Positions 33,676-41,868 of a stretch of 64,000 nucleotides of DNA are shown here, one piece after another. The position numbers and the translations under genes are program-made. This stretch comes from Candidatus Poribacteria bacterium. Lineage in GTDB: Bacteria; Poribacteria; WGA-4E; WGA-3G. Under the pieces are notes generated by a model. That model saw nothing but the letters and a program-made list of their open reading frames with translations. It was not told the origin of the DNA and did not search any database. The stretch is taken from the NCBI GenBank assembly GCA_022827185.1, contig JAJDTM010000057.1, positions 124,001 to 188,000 of the forward strand, given 5' to 3'. How positions within the stretch are numbered: the first letter of the stretch is position 1; every line of letters starts with the position of its first letter.

Positions 33676-33723
33676 TGACAACTGATAACCGAAAACTGAA
33701 ACCATTCTTCTGACGACTGATGG
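33673..33723. repeat. Intergenic GACAACTGATAACTG repeat cluster
   Basis: Units CTGACAACTGATAACCGAAAACTGA and CTGACGACTGATGG between the groESL control region and the oxidoreductase gene. The last unit runs into the stop codon (CTA on this strand) of the gene at 33724. Confidence 0.65.
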
Positions 33724-34713
33724 CTATCCTGCAGCGGGGCACAATTCCACTTGTCCGGTTTCGCCTGAACGATAGGCAGCGGCGATAATTTCGTTTGCTC
33801 GCAATCCATCAATGCCGGTCGTAATTGGGGCTGCGCCTTTTCCGACGCACGCCGCGAAATGCTCAAACTGACACTGATACAGGTCCTCGTATTGTGAAGC
33901 GATTAACTGCTGTTCACCATCGAAGTAGGTTTTAATTTTCCAACCGTCGTCGTTATAGACCCAGACGGTGCCTTCCGTCCCATAGAGTTCCAACACGATC
34001 TCGCACTGCGGTACCGAGAAACTGAGGTCTGTGAACGCTTGCGCGCCGTTATCAAAACGCATGAAAATGCCACCGGTCTCTTCAACAGCGGTCCTTTGTG
34101 TTGTGCTGTTATAGAACGCACTAACAGCGTTCACCTCACCGATGAGATAGCGGAGTAGATCTACACTGTGCGGACCGAGATCCATGAAGCATCCGCCGCC
34201 GCCCTTTTCGGGATGTGCACGCCATTCGTCTGCAGCGAGTTGATACTGTTTCAGGAACGGCATACGTCCATGCACAAGCTGCCCGAAACGTCCGGCATCT
34301 ATCCACGTTCGGATCTGCTGGAAACAGGAGTGGAATCGGAATAGGAAACAGATCTGTAGATGCACACCGTTAGCATTGCAAGCGGCGATCATTTCCGTGC
34401 ATTCTTGTGGCGTGAGTGCCATCGGTTTATCACAAAGCACGTGCAAGCCGCGTTCTGCTGCTGCGATGACCTGTTCGCAGTGTAGGTGAACGGGTGTTGA
34501 GACGTAAATCGCATCAAGTGTGTCGTCTCCGAGGAGTGTGTCAACGGTGGTATAGGCTTTAGTTGCCCCGTGTTCGCGCGCGAGTCGTTCCGCGCGTGCG
34601 GTATCGCGTGAGAGGAGTGCGTGAAGTTCCGCACCATCTGCTTTCTTGATTGCTGGCATTGCTCGGCGTTGTGCGACGCTCCCCGCGCCCAGCACGCCCC
34701 ATTTTAAGCGCAT
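33724..34713 (-). CDS. Gfo/Idh/MocA family oxidoreductase
   Basis: The 329-residue protein has an N-terminal Rossmann domain (WGVLGAGSVAQRRAMPAIKK) and the motif LCDKPMALTPQE, with the Lys of the conserved E/D-K-P. The C-terminal domain has GGGGCFMDLGPHSVDLLRYL, carrying the usual catalytic D and H. Family members oxidise or reduce sugars and inositols with NAD(P). Specificity is unknown. The stop codon is formed at the junction with an intergenic repeat. A promoter (TTGAGG-17-TATAAT) lies just upstream. Confidence 0.92.
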   Translation of the reverse strand: MRLKWGVLGAGSVAQRRAMPAIKKADGAELHALLSRDTARAERLAREHGATKAYTTVDTLLGDDTLDAIYVSTPVHLHCEQVIAAAERGLHVLCDKPMALTPQECTEMIAACNANGVHLQICFLFRFHSCFQQIRTWIDAGRFGQLVHGRMPFLKQYQLAADEWRAHPEKGGGGCFMDLGPHSVDLLRYLIGEVNAVSAFYNSTTQRTAVEETGGIFMRFDNGAQAFTDLSFSVPQCEIVLELYGTEGTVWVYNDDGWKIKTYFDGEQQLIASQYEDLYQCQFEHFAACVGKGAAPITTGIDGLRANEIIAAAYRSGETGQVELCPAAG

Positions 34714-34749
34714 TGTTTCTGACCTCGTTTGTGGTTTGTTGTGGGTTGT

Positions 34750-34778
34750 ATTATATAGGATTTTTGGAAATACCTCAA
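34750..34778 (-). promoter_or_regulatory. Sigma-70 promoter of the Gfo/Idh gene
   Basis: TTGAGG (34778-34773), 17 bp, TATAAT (34755-34750) on the minus strand; leader of about 30 bases. Confidence 0.65.
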
Positions 34779-34798
34779 TGTTTTTTGGAGATGGCTAA

Positions 34799-35554
34799 TC
34801 AACTAAAAAGCAGATGCAAGCCTGTGGCGAATAGGAAGAACAGGACGATCCTTGAAAAAAGGCGTTCCGGCACGCGGTTGTTCAACGCAATACCTGTTAG
34901 CACGCCGAGTCCAATGAACGGCAAGAGCGCGACGGCTTCAATTAGAATCTCAAAGGAGAAAAGATCAAGTTGATAATAGAAGGGGATTTTGATGAAATTG
35001 AGTGAAAAATAGGTGGCGGTTGTTGTTGCGACGAAGGCTGTGTTACTGAGGCGTTGCGGAAGGAGATACATCACGACAACGAGTCCACCCATGTGCGCAA
35101 GCGTTGAAAATGCCCCGGCAAACATCCCCGCAAGAAGCCCTTGCCACAGTTTGAATTGGAGTGCTGTGCTGGTCGGTTCCGCTGAATTTCCGAGCAACGG
35201 CTGCCAGTAGGGACGCAAGGATTCCAGCACCGCAAAAAGACACGCGATGCCGCCGATCACCTTCTTCAGATGAACATCGGAGATGTCCTTTAAAATTAGG
35301 CTTGCGAGGACGATGCCGAGGACTGAACCGAGGATGAGGCGTGTGACGCTTTGGCGGTGCCACTGTTTCCAGTAGTGGCGGAGTGAGAGGACATCTGTTG
35401 AAAAGAGCAACAGCAGCATAAGCCCGATAACGTTCCGTGCGCTGCGGAAGTGCGTGAACATCGGGACGACGATCATACCGATACCACCGCCGAAGCCGGC
35501 TTTGCTGACACCGGTAAGCCATGCGCCGAAGCAGAGGATAAGGATTTCGTAGAT
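34799..35554 (-). CDS. TauE/SafE (YfcA-type) membrane transporter, probable AUC start
   Basis: The family (sulfite/organosulfonate exporters and relatives) has 7-8 spans and a first helix with GVSKAGFGGGIG. The first ATG in frame (35476) would begin after that helix, leaving 225 residues. The frame stays open upstream and encodes IYEILILCFGAWLTGVSKAG, the missing first helix. AAGGAGG lies 7 bases before an ATC at 35554 and no ATG, GTG or TTG is available. With that start the protein has 251 residues, the family norm. A promoter at 35581-35609 gives a leader of about 20 bases, which supports the upstream start. The substrate is unknown. Confidence 0.8.
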   Translation of the reverse strand: MYEILILCFGAWLTGVSKAGFGGGIGMIVVPMFTHFRSARNVIGLMLLLLFSTDVLSLRHYWKQWHRQSVTRLILGSVLGIVLASLILKDISDVHLKKVIGGIACLFAVLESLRPYWQPLLGNSAEPTSTALQFKLWQGLLAGMFAGAFSTLAHMGGLVVVMYLLPQRLSNTAFVATTTATYFSLNFIKIPFYYQLDLFSFEILIEAVALLPFIGLGVLTGIALNNRVPERLFSRIVLFFLFATGLHLLFS

Positions 35555-35580
35555 GGGGATGCCTCCTTTTTGGTGAAATG

Positions 35581-35609
35581 AGTATAGCCGATTGTGGGTA
35601 AATTGTCAA
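35581..35609 (-). promoter_or_regulatory. Sigma-70 promoter of the TauE/SafE gene
   Basis: TTGACA (35609-35604), 17 bp, TATACT (35586-35581) on the minus strand. The predicted start is near 35574, directly before the AAGGAGG and the ATC codon. Confidence 0.75.
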
Positions 35610-35714
35610 GAGAGTAGTGACCCGGGTTGCGCGGATTTCGGGGATTTTGGAGGTCGGGATTCGTAGATCTTTCCTACAAGAAAACTAATCACTCTGTAAC
35701 TAAAAAAGAATTAT

Positions 35715-35743
35715 TTGACATCTGCGCTAAAATGTGATACAAT
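35715..35743 (+). promoter_or_regulatory. Sigma-70 promoter of rpsU
   Basis: TTGACA (35715-35720), 17 bp, TACAAT (35738-35743); leader of about 50 bases with GGAGG before the rpsU ATG. Confidence 0.75.
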
Positions 35744-35800
35744 TTATGAGATGTTTTTACGATTTTAAATCTATTTTAAATCTAATGGAGGCTTAAAAAA

Positions 35801-36058
35801 ATGGTTCAAGTTGAAGTGAGTGTAGACTCAGGTGAAGCGTTTGATCGCGCCTTGGCACGTTTTAAAAAGATGTGCGGTAAAGCAGGTATCGTTACGGAAA
35901 TTAAAAAGCGGAGTTTCTATGAGAAGCCGAGCGAGAAACGGCGTCGGATCGAAATGAAACGACAGCGGAAAGTCAAACCCCGTAGAATGGGTGATCGTCC
36001 ACAGTATCATAATAGTGGTAGCGGCGGTAGCGGCGGTAGCGGCGGTGGTTCCCACTAA
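35801..36058 (+). CDS. rpsU: Ribosomal protein bS21 with Gly-Ser tail
   Basis: The first 70 residues are a standard bS21: VEVSVDSGEAFDRALARFKK, GIVTEIKKRSFYEKPSEKRR and a very basic helix. bS21 sits on the small subunit near the anti-Shine-Dalgarno end of 16S rRNA. The protein continues for a further 15 residues or so as NSGSGGSGGSGGGSH, a flexible linker-like tail absent from typical bS21. It is followed 20 bp later by a double-stranded-RNA-binding-domain gene and then a terminator, so these two form a small operon. Confidence 0.93.
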   Translation: MVQVEVSVDSGEAFDRALARFKKMCGKAGIVTEIKKRSFYEKPSEKRRRIEMKRQRKVKPRRMGDRPQYHNSGSGGSGGSGGGSH

Positions 36059-36078
36059 GACAATACGAGGAGAAATGA

Positions 36079-36594
36079 ATGGCAGATTTGGCAACCGATA
36101 CGGCTGTGGAAAATTACAAAGGACTTTTGATTCAATATTGCCAAGAACGTGGGTTGAGCCAACCGATTTATACCGAGACACAACTCGGTCCGGCGGATGC
36201 CCCGCAGTGGCAAGTGATAGTATCATACGGTGACCAGGTCCATGAAACACCAGAACCTGTTTCCGGTTCAAAAAAATTTGCGCACCAAATCGCCTCGCAG
36301 CAAGTGTTAGCCGAAATCAATTCACGCCGTGAGAGTTTTTTAGCCGGTGATACGGTGGATACGCCGCCTGCATCTGCACCTACCGACGTACCTGTAGCTG
36401 CGCCGATTGAGGTGCCTATACCGCTTGTGTCCAGTGCACTGACGATTGCCAATGAACGGCTCACCGCATCGCAACCCTCACGATATCGGACCCTCTCAGA
36501 TGCCGAGTTTTCAGAAAAACTTTCCAAACTAACATTAGAGATTGTTCGGAACCTACTTGAGAGAGCGGAAAAGGACAAAATTACGTTGCAGTAG
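36079..36594 (+). CDS. Stand-alone double-stranded RNA-binding domain protein
   Basis: The 171-residue protein begins with a dsRBD-like segment (about residues 12-82): NYKGLLIQYCQERGLSQPIY, then WQVIVSYGDQ and GSKKFAHQIASQQVLAEI, which carry the usual Gln, the central strands and the SKK-x-A helix. A Pro/Ala/Val-rich linker (about 95-125) and a helical C-terminal segment (LSDAEFSEKLSKLTLEIVRN) follow. No RNase III domain is fused. It is co-transcribed with rpsU, so a role on the ribosome or on structured mRNA is plausible but unproved. Confidence 0.75.
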   Translation: MADLATDTAVENYKGLLIQYCQERGLSQPIYTETQLGPADAPQWQVIVSYGDQVHETPEPVSGSKKFAHQIASQQVLAEINSRRESFLAGDTVDTPPASAPTDVPVAAPIEVPIPLVSSALTIANERLTASQPSRYRTLSDAEFSEKLSKLTLEIVRNLLERAEKDKITLQ

Positions 36595-36630
36595 GACAGC
36601 GTTTTGCGCGATGCTGAACTTTTTTCTCGC

Positions 36631-36659
36631 CGGCGAGGTTACAAACCTCGCCGTTTTTT
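36631..36659 (+). terminator. Intrinsic terminator of rpsU-dsRBD operon
   Basis: CGGCGAGGTT / AACCTCGCCG with a 3-base loop followed by T6. A textbook rho-independent terminator built from the dispersed GC hairpin. Confidence 0.9.
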
Positions 36660-36800
36660 ATGAGTTGTCAGCGATCAGCCGTCCCTGATTCAGAAATCTG
36701 CATGATATACGGATTTAAGGGTTAGAAATCAAAAATTCTCGTGTCACGTGCTAAATTTTCGTAAATCCTACTGCTGATTGCCGATAGCCGATGGCTGACT
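36660..36800. repeat. Intergenic repeat cluster
   Basis: Left end: GTTGTCAGCGATCAGCCGTC; right end inverted: TGCTGATTGCCGATAGCCGA and TGGCTGACTACT. Together they form an imperfect long inverted repeat. Confidence 0.6.
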
Positions 36801-36819
36801 ACTTATTCCCACATTTCTT

Positions 36820-36849
36820 TTGACATCCCCCCACAAAGTGCTATATAAT
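36820..36849 (+). promoter_or_regulatory. Promoter-like sequence facing antisense to the methyltransferase
   Basis: TTGACA (36820-36825), 18 bp, TATAAT (36844-36849) on the plus strand, with no plus-strand gene for over 900 bp. Transcripts would be antisense to the methyltransferase at 36864-37553. Confidence 0.4.
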
Positions 36850-36863
36850 ACGCATACGCTTGG

Positions 36864-37553
36864 TTATTCCTTTTTTCCGAAAAAATAGACCGCTGATGCC
36901 AGAATATGCGCATCTTTATGTCGGGACAATACCGCATCAAGCAACAGCAACGGAAACGTTAGCCATCCAACAAGCAGTGAGATCGCTTTCGCAACGAGCA
37001 GGCTCCCGAAAGAACAGATAAGTCCGACGTATTCTCGGAAGATCCAGTGTAAAGCGGTCGTAGGTCCTGCACACGCCCTACTCTCGATTTCGGAAAATGC
37101 GGCACAGAGTTGGACAATGCCGGGCAGCGTCCATCGCTGGTAATCGTGTGGCGAGGCGTGGTAACCTTGTAAAAACGGCACCGCAACGCAGATATAGCCA
37201 CCGGGTTTCAGGACCCGATAGATCTCGGAGACAACATGGTTCGGGGAATGGACATGCTCCAGTACGGCTTCAGAGATCACGGCATCAAGGGTATTATCTT
37301 TGAACGGTAAGAGATGCCCATCCGCGATGACGTCAACTTCCGGGGTCGCTTCGATTTCGAGGTTGATGACATTCGGGGCGCGGCGGCGGTTACCGGCACC
37401 GAGATCCAAGATGTTCGCGTCGGGACCGAGTTGATGGAGGAGCCGTTTGACGCATCGGTTCCAGCGCGGCGCAGGATATGGACATCCGATGAGGTAGGAT
37501 AAGAATGGGTTTTGTCTGAGTTTGCGTTTTATGCGTGAAATCAGATCGGGCAT
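36864..37553 (-). CDS. Class I SAM-dependent methyltransferase
   Basis: 229 residues with the SAM-binding motif ILDLGAGN (about 48-55), an acidic residue after strand 2 (NVINLEIEATPEVDVIADG), and AVISEAVLEHVHSP and YRVLKPGGYICVAVP as motifs IV-V. This is the Methyltransf_11 type. Two hydrophobic segments near the C-terminus (YVGLICSFGSLLVAKAISLL) suggest membrane association. Such enzymes often methylate quinones, lipids or sugar moieties; the acceptor is unknown. It stands alone among repeats. Confidence 0.85.
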   Translation of the reverse strand: MPDLISRIKRKLRQNPFLSYLIGCPYPAPRWNRCVKRLLHQLGPDANILDLGAGNRRRAPNVINLEIEATPEVDVIADGHLLPFKDNTLDAVISEAVLEHVHSPNHVVSEIYRVLKPGGYICVAVPFLQGYHASPHDYQRWTLPGIVQLCAAFSEIESRACAGPTTALHWIFREYVGLICSFGSLLVAKAISLLVGWLTFPLLLLDAVLSRHKDAHILASAVYFFGKKE

Positions 37554-37557
37554 GATA

Positions 37558-37765
37558 TGGTTATTAGTTGTCAGTTTGCTTCGCAGTGAGAATGCGGTTT
37601 TTTCAAAAAACCTTTCAGTTAGCAGTTGTCAGTGGCCAGTCGCCAGTTGCCAGTTAAAGAAAGGAACCCTGATGAACCAGACTCTCACTGCGAGGCACTC
37701 TTAACTGGTAACTCGTAACTGGAAACTGGTAACTATTTCCTCTGATAACTGATAACTAACAACTA
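37558..37765. repeat. Intergenic CAGTTGTCAGT / AACTGGTAACT repeat cluster
   Basis: Contains TTAGTTGTCAGTTTGC, CAGTTAGCAGTTGTCAGTGG, CCAGTCGCCAGTTGCCAGTT, then inverted AACTGGTAACTCGTAACTGG and CTGATAACTGATAACTAAC. It runs up to the next start codon. Confidence 0.65.
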
Positions 37766-37773
37766 TTTATCTT

Positions 37774-39003
37774 ATGAATAACCTTTCCAAAAAATACGGA
37801 GATCGTTTCAGTAATCTTGGGACGTTAACTTCGCGGCTGGGTGTGAACGTCTGGCATCAATTTATGGCGCACAAATGCATGCAGCAAGCGTCATCATTGG
37901 CATTTAACACGCTATTGTGTCTTGTGCCGTTGTCTGCTGTCGCGCTGTTTTTGTTAAAGACATTCGGTGCCGTTGAAGATGGTAACTCGCCGTTGATCGC
38001 TGCGCTACGCGATAATTTCCTGCCGCGCTACGGTGCCGAAGAGATTGTATCAGAACTCTCCGGTTTTGCCAACAGAAATCTTGGCGGACTCGGTGTCGGT
38101 GGGTTCCTATTGTTTCTCCTCGTTTCAACGATGCTGTTTATATCTGTCGAGCAGCATTTCAATGATATTTGGGGGGCGAGACGGCGGTTACCCGTGATGC
38201 AAGCGTTCCAGAAATATGCTGTCTTTTACACGTTGTTGTCTATCGGCCCCCTACTCATCTGGCTCTTCTTTTCGACCGCCACGAACTGGGTGTTTGCACA
38301 TGTGTTCCCATGGATGCTCGTCTACTGCCTCTTTTTCCTGATGTACATCGCGATGCCGAATACGATGGTGAAGTGGAGCGCGGCACTGTTAGGAACGTTC
38401 ATTGCGGGAACGCTGTTCCAGATCGCGCGCCTCGCGTTCGGCAGTTATCTCGAACTCGTCTGGAAGAACTATAGTGACATCTACGGTGCGTTGGCGATGC
38501 TTATCATCCTCGCTATCTGGACGTATACAACGTGGGTGGTGATCTTGTTGGGTGCGGAAGTCTCGAATGCGTTTCAGCATCTTGGGCATCAAGGTGTTGC
38601 GCGTGGGAAGTTCCAATATGGCAGCAACGGTTATCTGAACAGTTCAGGTGTTATCGCGTTGTTTCTGATTGTGGCGACGCGGTTCTCTAAGGGCGAGGGT
38701 GCGTGTACAACCGAGCAGGTGGCGTTGTGTTCGGGTGTCGCGGAGGAGATCGTACATGAAAGTTTCGAGCGGTTCAAAGCGGCGGGATTGGTTTATGAGG
38801 TGCAGGGGGATACGGATGGATATTTACCAGCCCGTGCGTTGGAGGAGATTACGTTGGACCAGCTTGTCGCTGCGGTTGAGGATGAAATGACGGCACATTT
38901 CGCGACGGGTCTATCGTCTGAGGCGGGTGCGCGTGTGTTGGGTGTGCTTGCACAGTCGCAGCGGGAGTGTTTGGAGAAGGTTACCGTCGCATCGTTGTTG
39001 TGA
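37774..39003 (+). CDS. YihY/BrkB-family integral membrane protein
   Basis: The 409-residue protein has the BrkB/YihY membrane domain (about 30-275): FMAHKCMQQASSLAFNTLLC, LRDNFLPRYGAEEIVSELSG, a GALAMLIILAIWTYTTWVVI segment, and GAEVSNAFQHL. About six spans are expected. The family was once misnamed RNase BN; its true role is unknown. The C-terminal 130 residues look like a cytoplasmic winged-helix-like part (CTTEQVALCSGVAEEIVHES). No Shine-Dalgarno is visible; the ATG follows the repeat cluster. Confidence 0.88.
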   Translation: MNNLSKKYGDRFSNLGTLTSRLGVNVWHQFMAHKCMQQASSLAFNTLLCLVPLSAVALFLLKTFGAVEDGNSPLIAALRDNFLPRYGAEEIVSELSGFANRNLGGLGVGGFLLFLLVSTMLFISVEQHFNDIWGARRRLPVMQAFQKYAVFYTLLSIGPLLIWLFFSTATNWVFAHVFPWMLVYCLFFLMYIAMPNTMVKWSAALLGTFIAGTLFQIARLAFGSYLELVWKNYSDIYGALAMLIILAIWTYTTWVVILLGAEVSNAFQHLGHQGVARGKFQYGSNGYLNSSGVIALFLIVATRFSKGEGACTTEQVALCSGVAEEIVHESFERFKAAGLVYEVQGDTDGYLPARALEEITLDQLVAAVEDEMTAHFATGLSSEAGARVLGVLAQSQRECLEKVTVASLL

Positions 39004-39029
39004 AGGTGTTGAGTACCCAAATCTGAGTC

Positions 39030-39060
39030 CGGTAGGCGCGGTTTGGAACCGCGCCTACCG
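39030..39060. repeat. GC-rich hairpin between convergent genes
   Basis: CGGTAGGCGCGGTT and its complement AACCGCGCCTACCG around TGG: perfect 14-bp arms. No T-tract. A member of the dispersed hairpin family that may block read-through between converging genes. Confidence 0.75.
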
Positions 39061-39100
39061 AAGTGAAGAATGACGGAGTTTAGGGAAGAGGAACAACTAC

Positions 39101-40933
39101 TTACTTCGGTGAGAACTCGCTTGCTTTTACGTAGTAAAAGAAGCCGATACACATCTCATCCGTCGTTTTTTCGCCCCAACCGACAGGGACAGGTGGATCG
39201 TTCGGGTTTGCAGGGTTCTCCACCGAGTTGTCGAAATGGGCGACGAGGTCCACACGCGATCCCGCTGGCAAAAAGAGCGGTTCTTTGTAATGGTAGATAT
39301 CCTGCCAATTGAAATCCCAATCTTGGATCCAGATGAGGTCATGCGCTTTGCCTGCAGCAGTCGTCGCGGTGAGACGCATATCCCGTCCGAGGAGATGCAT
39401 GTGCGGCATCGCTGCTAAGAGATAGACATCCTGCTTGATGTTCTGAGAGGCTAATACCTCGTGCCACGCGTCACCGGGCGGGATGACGAACTTGGAGTTG
39501 GTTGCGTCACCGATGTGGAGTTTTGCTGTGTTCGGGGTCTTGGAAAAATAGAGTCCCAAACGGGAGCGGTCGTATTCAATGTTTCCAGTACGGTAGTAAT
39601 GTACCTGCATAACGATGTCGGCACCTTTCGGCAAGAGGAACCCAACGCCATCAGGCAAGACGGACGGCGTAACGCCGGGTGCCCAACCGCCGAGTGAACC
39701 GACAGTGTCAAATCCGGGTCCCGTGCCTTCGGTGACGTAGCCGGGTTTCGGGTCGAGTGCGTCGAGTTTGCGTGCCTCGCCTTTCACATCAAGGTAAGGG
39801 ATGACGTGGTGGACGGTCTTCCGGTTGCCGGGTTGCACGTCAACGGCTTGGACGTACATATCGGTCTCAAAGTTGGTCGGTATGATGAACTGCCGATACT
39901 CGTCTTCGCCTTCGGGGCCGATCTCGTATTCGACGGGCATCTCACCGATCCAATCGGGTTCACCGAGTGCCCACCCTTCGTAGAATTCGGGTGTAGGTGG
40001 AACGGCATTGAGATCGCCGGGCGGCGCGCCTGCCGCTACCCAGTGTGCGATCATCTCGATTTCGGTATCTGTGAGTAGGCGTTCGCTCTTGAAGTGTCCG
40101 TAGCCGGGAGCAGGTTTCCACGGCGGCATGAGACGTGCCTGTGTGTATTCGGCGATTTCGGTTGCCCAGACTTTCGCGTCGTCGTAGTTGGCAAGTGTGA
40201 ATGGTGCGACCTCGCCTTGGCGATGGCACGTCTGGCAATTCTTCTGGAGGATTGACGCGATGTGTTCACTATAGGTAACCTCCGCGGGAAACCCAGATTC
40301 CGAGAGATGAAGCGTACACCCGAACGCCGGTACCTCTTCTACAGGGACGGGGTCACCGGTGTGTGTTGCGAGGAGCGCGTCGTGTAGATAGCGGTGTTTG
40401 ACGCGGGTTTCATAGCGGTTATCGTCGATAGGACCGCGGTAGCGGAGCGTGCCGGTCGTATCGATGACGACGGCTTGCGGGGTCATCGTCGCACCGAGGC
40501 GGCGTGCAAGGCGACCTGTCGTATCTTTAACGATTGGGAATGTGTATGCTGCCTTAGCGACATAGGCTTTGATGTCGTCAACGGAATCGTTCTCGTTGGT
40601 GTAGACTGCGACGAGGGTGGCGTGTTTCTCTTTGCTGAATTCGGTATGTAGCCGTTTCAGGCGCATCGCGTAGCGTTGTGCTACAGGGCATTCAGTTGCG
40701 AGGAATACGAAAGTGACGGCTCCCTGTTGGGTGAGCGTGTCTAAATCGTGTGTATCGCCGTTGAGTGTTGTGATGTTGAGGTATGAAAGTTCCGTGCCGA
40801 TTGGAACACGGTTCGGGTTTAGCGATACCTCTTCGATGACACGATTTTTATTCGTGATGGTATAATCAGGTGCTGCTTGTAGTGCAAGTGGCAGCGTAAG
40901 TATCAGTAACAGTGTTATTAAGTGCGGTTTCAT
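39101..40933 (-). CDS. Redoxin - cytochrome c - copper monooxygenase-like fusion protein
   Basis: From ATG 40933 (GGAGG 5 bases upstream) the protein has 610 residues and a signal peptide (MKPHLITLLLILTLPLALQA). Domain 1 (about 40-190) is a thioredoxin-like redoxin, but the active site is FLATECPVAQRY with one Cys only. Domain 2 (about 215-310) holds a haem c site, C-Q-T-C-H, and distal MPPWKP. Domain 3 (about 330-610) resembles ascorbate-type copper monooxygenases (PHM/DBH-like), with candidate copper ligands in VHHVIPYL, VHYY and AMPHMHLLG. It should be periplasmic. Such three-part fusions occur in Planctomycetes-like and Acidobacteria-like genomes, but the reaction is unknown. Confidence 0.87.
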   Translation of the reverse strand: MKPHLITLLLILTLPLALQAAPDYTITNKNRVIEEVSLNPNRVPIGTELSYLNITTLNGDTHDLDTLTQQGAVTFVFLATECPVAQRYAMRLKRLHTEFSKEKHATLVAVYTNENDSVDDIKAYVAKAAYTFPIVKDTTGRLARRLGATMTPQAVVIDTTGTLRYRGPIDDNRYETRVKHRYLHDALLATHTGDPVPVEEVPAFGCTLHLSESGFPAEVTYSEHIASILQKNCQTCHRQGEVAPFTLANYDDAKVWATEIAEYTQARLMPPWKPAPGYGHFKSERLLTDTEIEMIAHWVAAGAPPGDLNAVPPTPEFYEGWALGEPDWIGEMPVEYEIGPEGEDEYRQFIIPTNFETDMYVQAVDVQPGNRKTVHHVIPYLDVKGEARKLDALDPKPGYVTEGTGPGFDTVGSLGGWAPGVTPSVLPDGVGFLLPKGADIVMQVHYYRTGNIEYDRSRLGLYFSKTPNTAKLHIGDATNSKFVIPPGDAWHEVLASQNIKQDVYLLAAMPHMHLLGRDMRLTATTAAGKAHDLIWIQDWDFNWQDIYHYKEPLFLPAGSRVDLVAHFDNSVENPANPNDPPVPVGWGEKTTDEMCIGFFYYVKASEFSPK

Positions 40934-40967
40934 ATGGACCTCCAATTGTTGATTTGTTTACGATTTT

Positions 40968-40996
40968 AGTATAACAGATTTTTGGACAGAAGTCAA
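40968..40996 (-). promoter_or_regulatory. Sigma-70 promoter of the monooxygenase fusion gene
   Basis: TTGACT (40996-40991), 17 bp, TATACT (40973-40968) on the minus strand; leader of about 30 bases. Confidence 0.7.
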
Positions 40997-41123
40997 GGTT
41001 ATTGAATGCCTTCTTATCATAGTAAACCCTTAAATCCCGTCAATCATAGTTCAGACAGCAATCTCTAAATCCTATCAATTAATCATCCCTCTGACAACTG
41101 AGTCCTGATGGCTGATAGCCAAT

Positions 41124-41161
41124 TAAAAAAACGCAGGCGACGAACCGAAGTCCGTCGCCTG
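41124..41161 (-). terminator. Intrinsic terminator after the decayed gene
   Basis: Minus strand CAGGCGACG / CGTCGCCTG (9 bp) followed by CG and a run of T. It lies about 40 bp downstream of the TTTWGELKS reading-frame end, supporting minus-strand transcription there. Confidence 0.75.
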
Positions 41162-41201
41162 TGGGTTGGGGTGGGTTAGTTAGAATATTCCTGAGTTAAT
41201 C

Positions 41202-41600
41202 TTAGGATTTCAGTTCACCCCATGTCGTTGTGAGTGTACCCGCTGCGGAAACATTACCTCTCAGGCGCGTGGCCGCCAAGACGAAGACTTCACCGTCGAG
41301 GGAGATGATTCTTATTAGAAACTGGTGCGGGAAAAGGAATGGCCTGGATCGCCTACGGGATCCATAGCGGTAATCAACAGAAGTTTGTCAAGCCGTGAGG
41401 CATCCAACTTCGGGCAGGAACGCGCTGTCTTCTTCACCAAAGAGGGCTTCTAAATCCGGCATGCCTGCCCAATGATATATTGCTACGTTAGTAGCTGAGC
41501 TTGGAAGTCCGGTCGGATTAGGATCGGCGGTAATATCTCCCTTATGGATGAGCAGATAACCGCCAGCAGGAATTGTTACGGTTGCTTATTCTCCTCCTTA
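41202..41600 (-). pseudogene. Decayed exported-protein gene (lamin-tail-like) ending in TTTWGELKS
   Basis: Minus strand: AAGGAGGAG at the head but no start codon, then VTIPAGGYLLIHKGDITADP and IYHWAGMPDLEALFGEEDSA before a TGA. After further interruptions and frame changes, EVFVLAATRLRGNVSAAGTL runs into TTTWGELKS and a TAA. The first part resembles lamin-tail-domain proteins. The C-terminal motif equals that of the two malectin-like proteins at 22-23 kb. Promoters, leader and terminator are still intact, so decay is recent or the element is rearranged. Confidence 0.55.
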
Positions 41601-41628
41601 GAAAACAAAAACAATTAATTTTTCTCTT

Positions 41629-41691
41629 GGGAACGCCGTAGCGGGTTGTTCCCACTCTAACCAGCAGGAACGCCATTTTACCGGTGTTCCC
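41629..41691 (-). ncRNA. Tandem GGGAAC hairpins in the leader of the decayed gene
   Basis: Two successive hairpins, 41629-41653 (GGGAAC...CCG...CGG...GTTCCC) and 41667-41691 (GGGAAC...GTTCC), share sequence and length (25 bases each) and are 13 bases apart. They lie in the 5' leader just before the Shine-Dalgarno. A duplicated regulatory RNA motif is possible; no known riboswitch class is recognised. Confidence 0.4.
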
Positions 41692-41837
41692 ATCAAAATC
41701 GAAATATCAAGAACAGATTCAGGGATGAAATCTATTCTGAACTAACCTTAAATAATGTTGCGTTTAGGTGTTATGTTTGCGTTATGGATTCTGACAAAAA
41801 TAACCAAACCACTTGTATAAACGTTGTGAATTGTAAA

Positions 41838-41868
41838 ATAGTTACGGAAACGTGTCAACTATTTTTTT
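41838..41868 (-). promoter_or_regulatory. Sigma-70 promoter-like sequence
   Basis: Minus strand TTGACA, 17 bp, TACAAT, directing transcription toward the decayed gene. Coordinates are approximate to a few bases. Confidence 0.5.

Noticed and set aside
33416..33723. CIRCE/HrcA operator before groESL
   Set aside because: No TTAGCACTC-N9-GAGTGCTAA or close variant is present; the palindromes found have another sequence and spacing.
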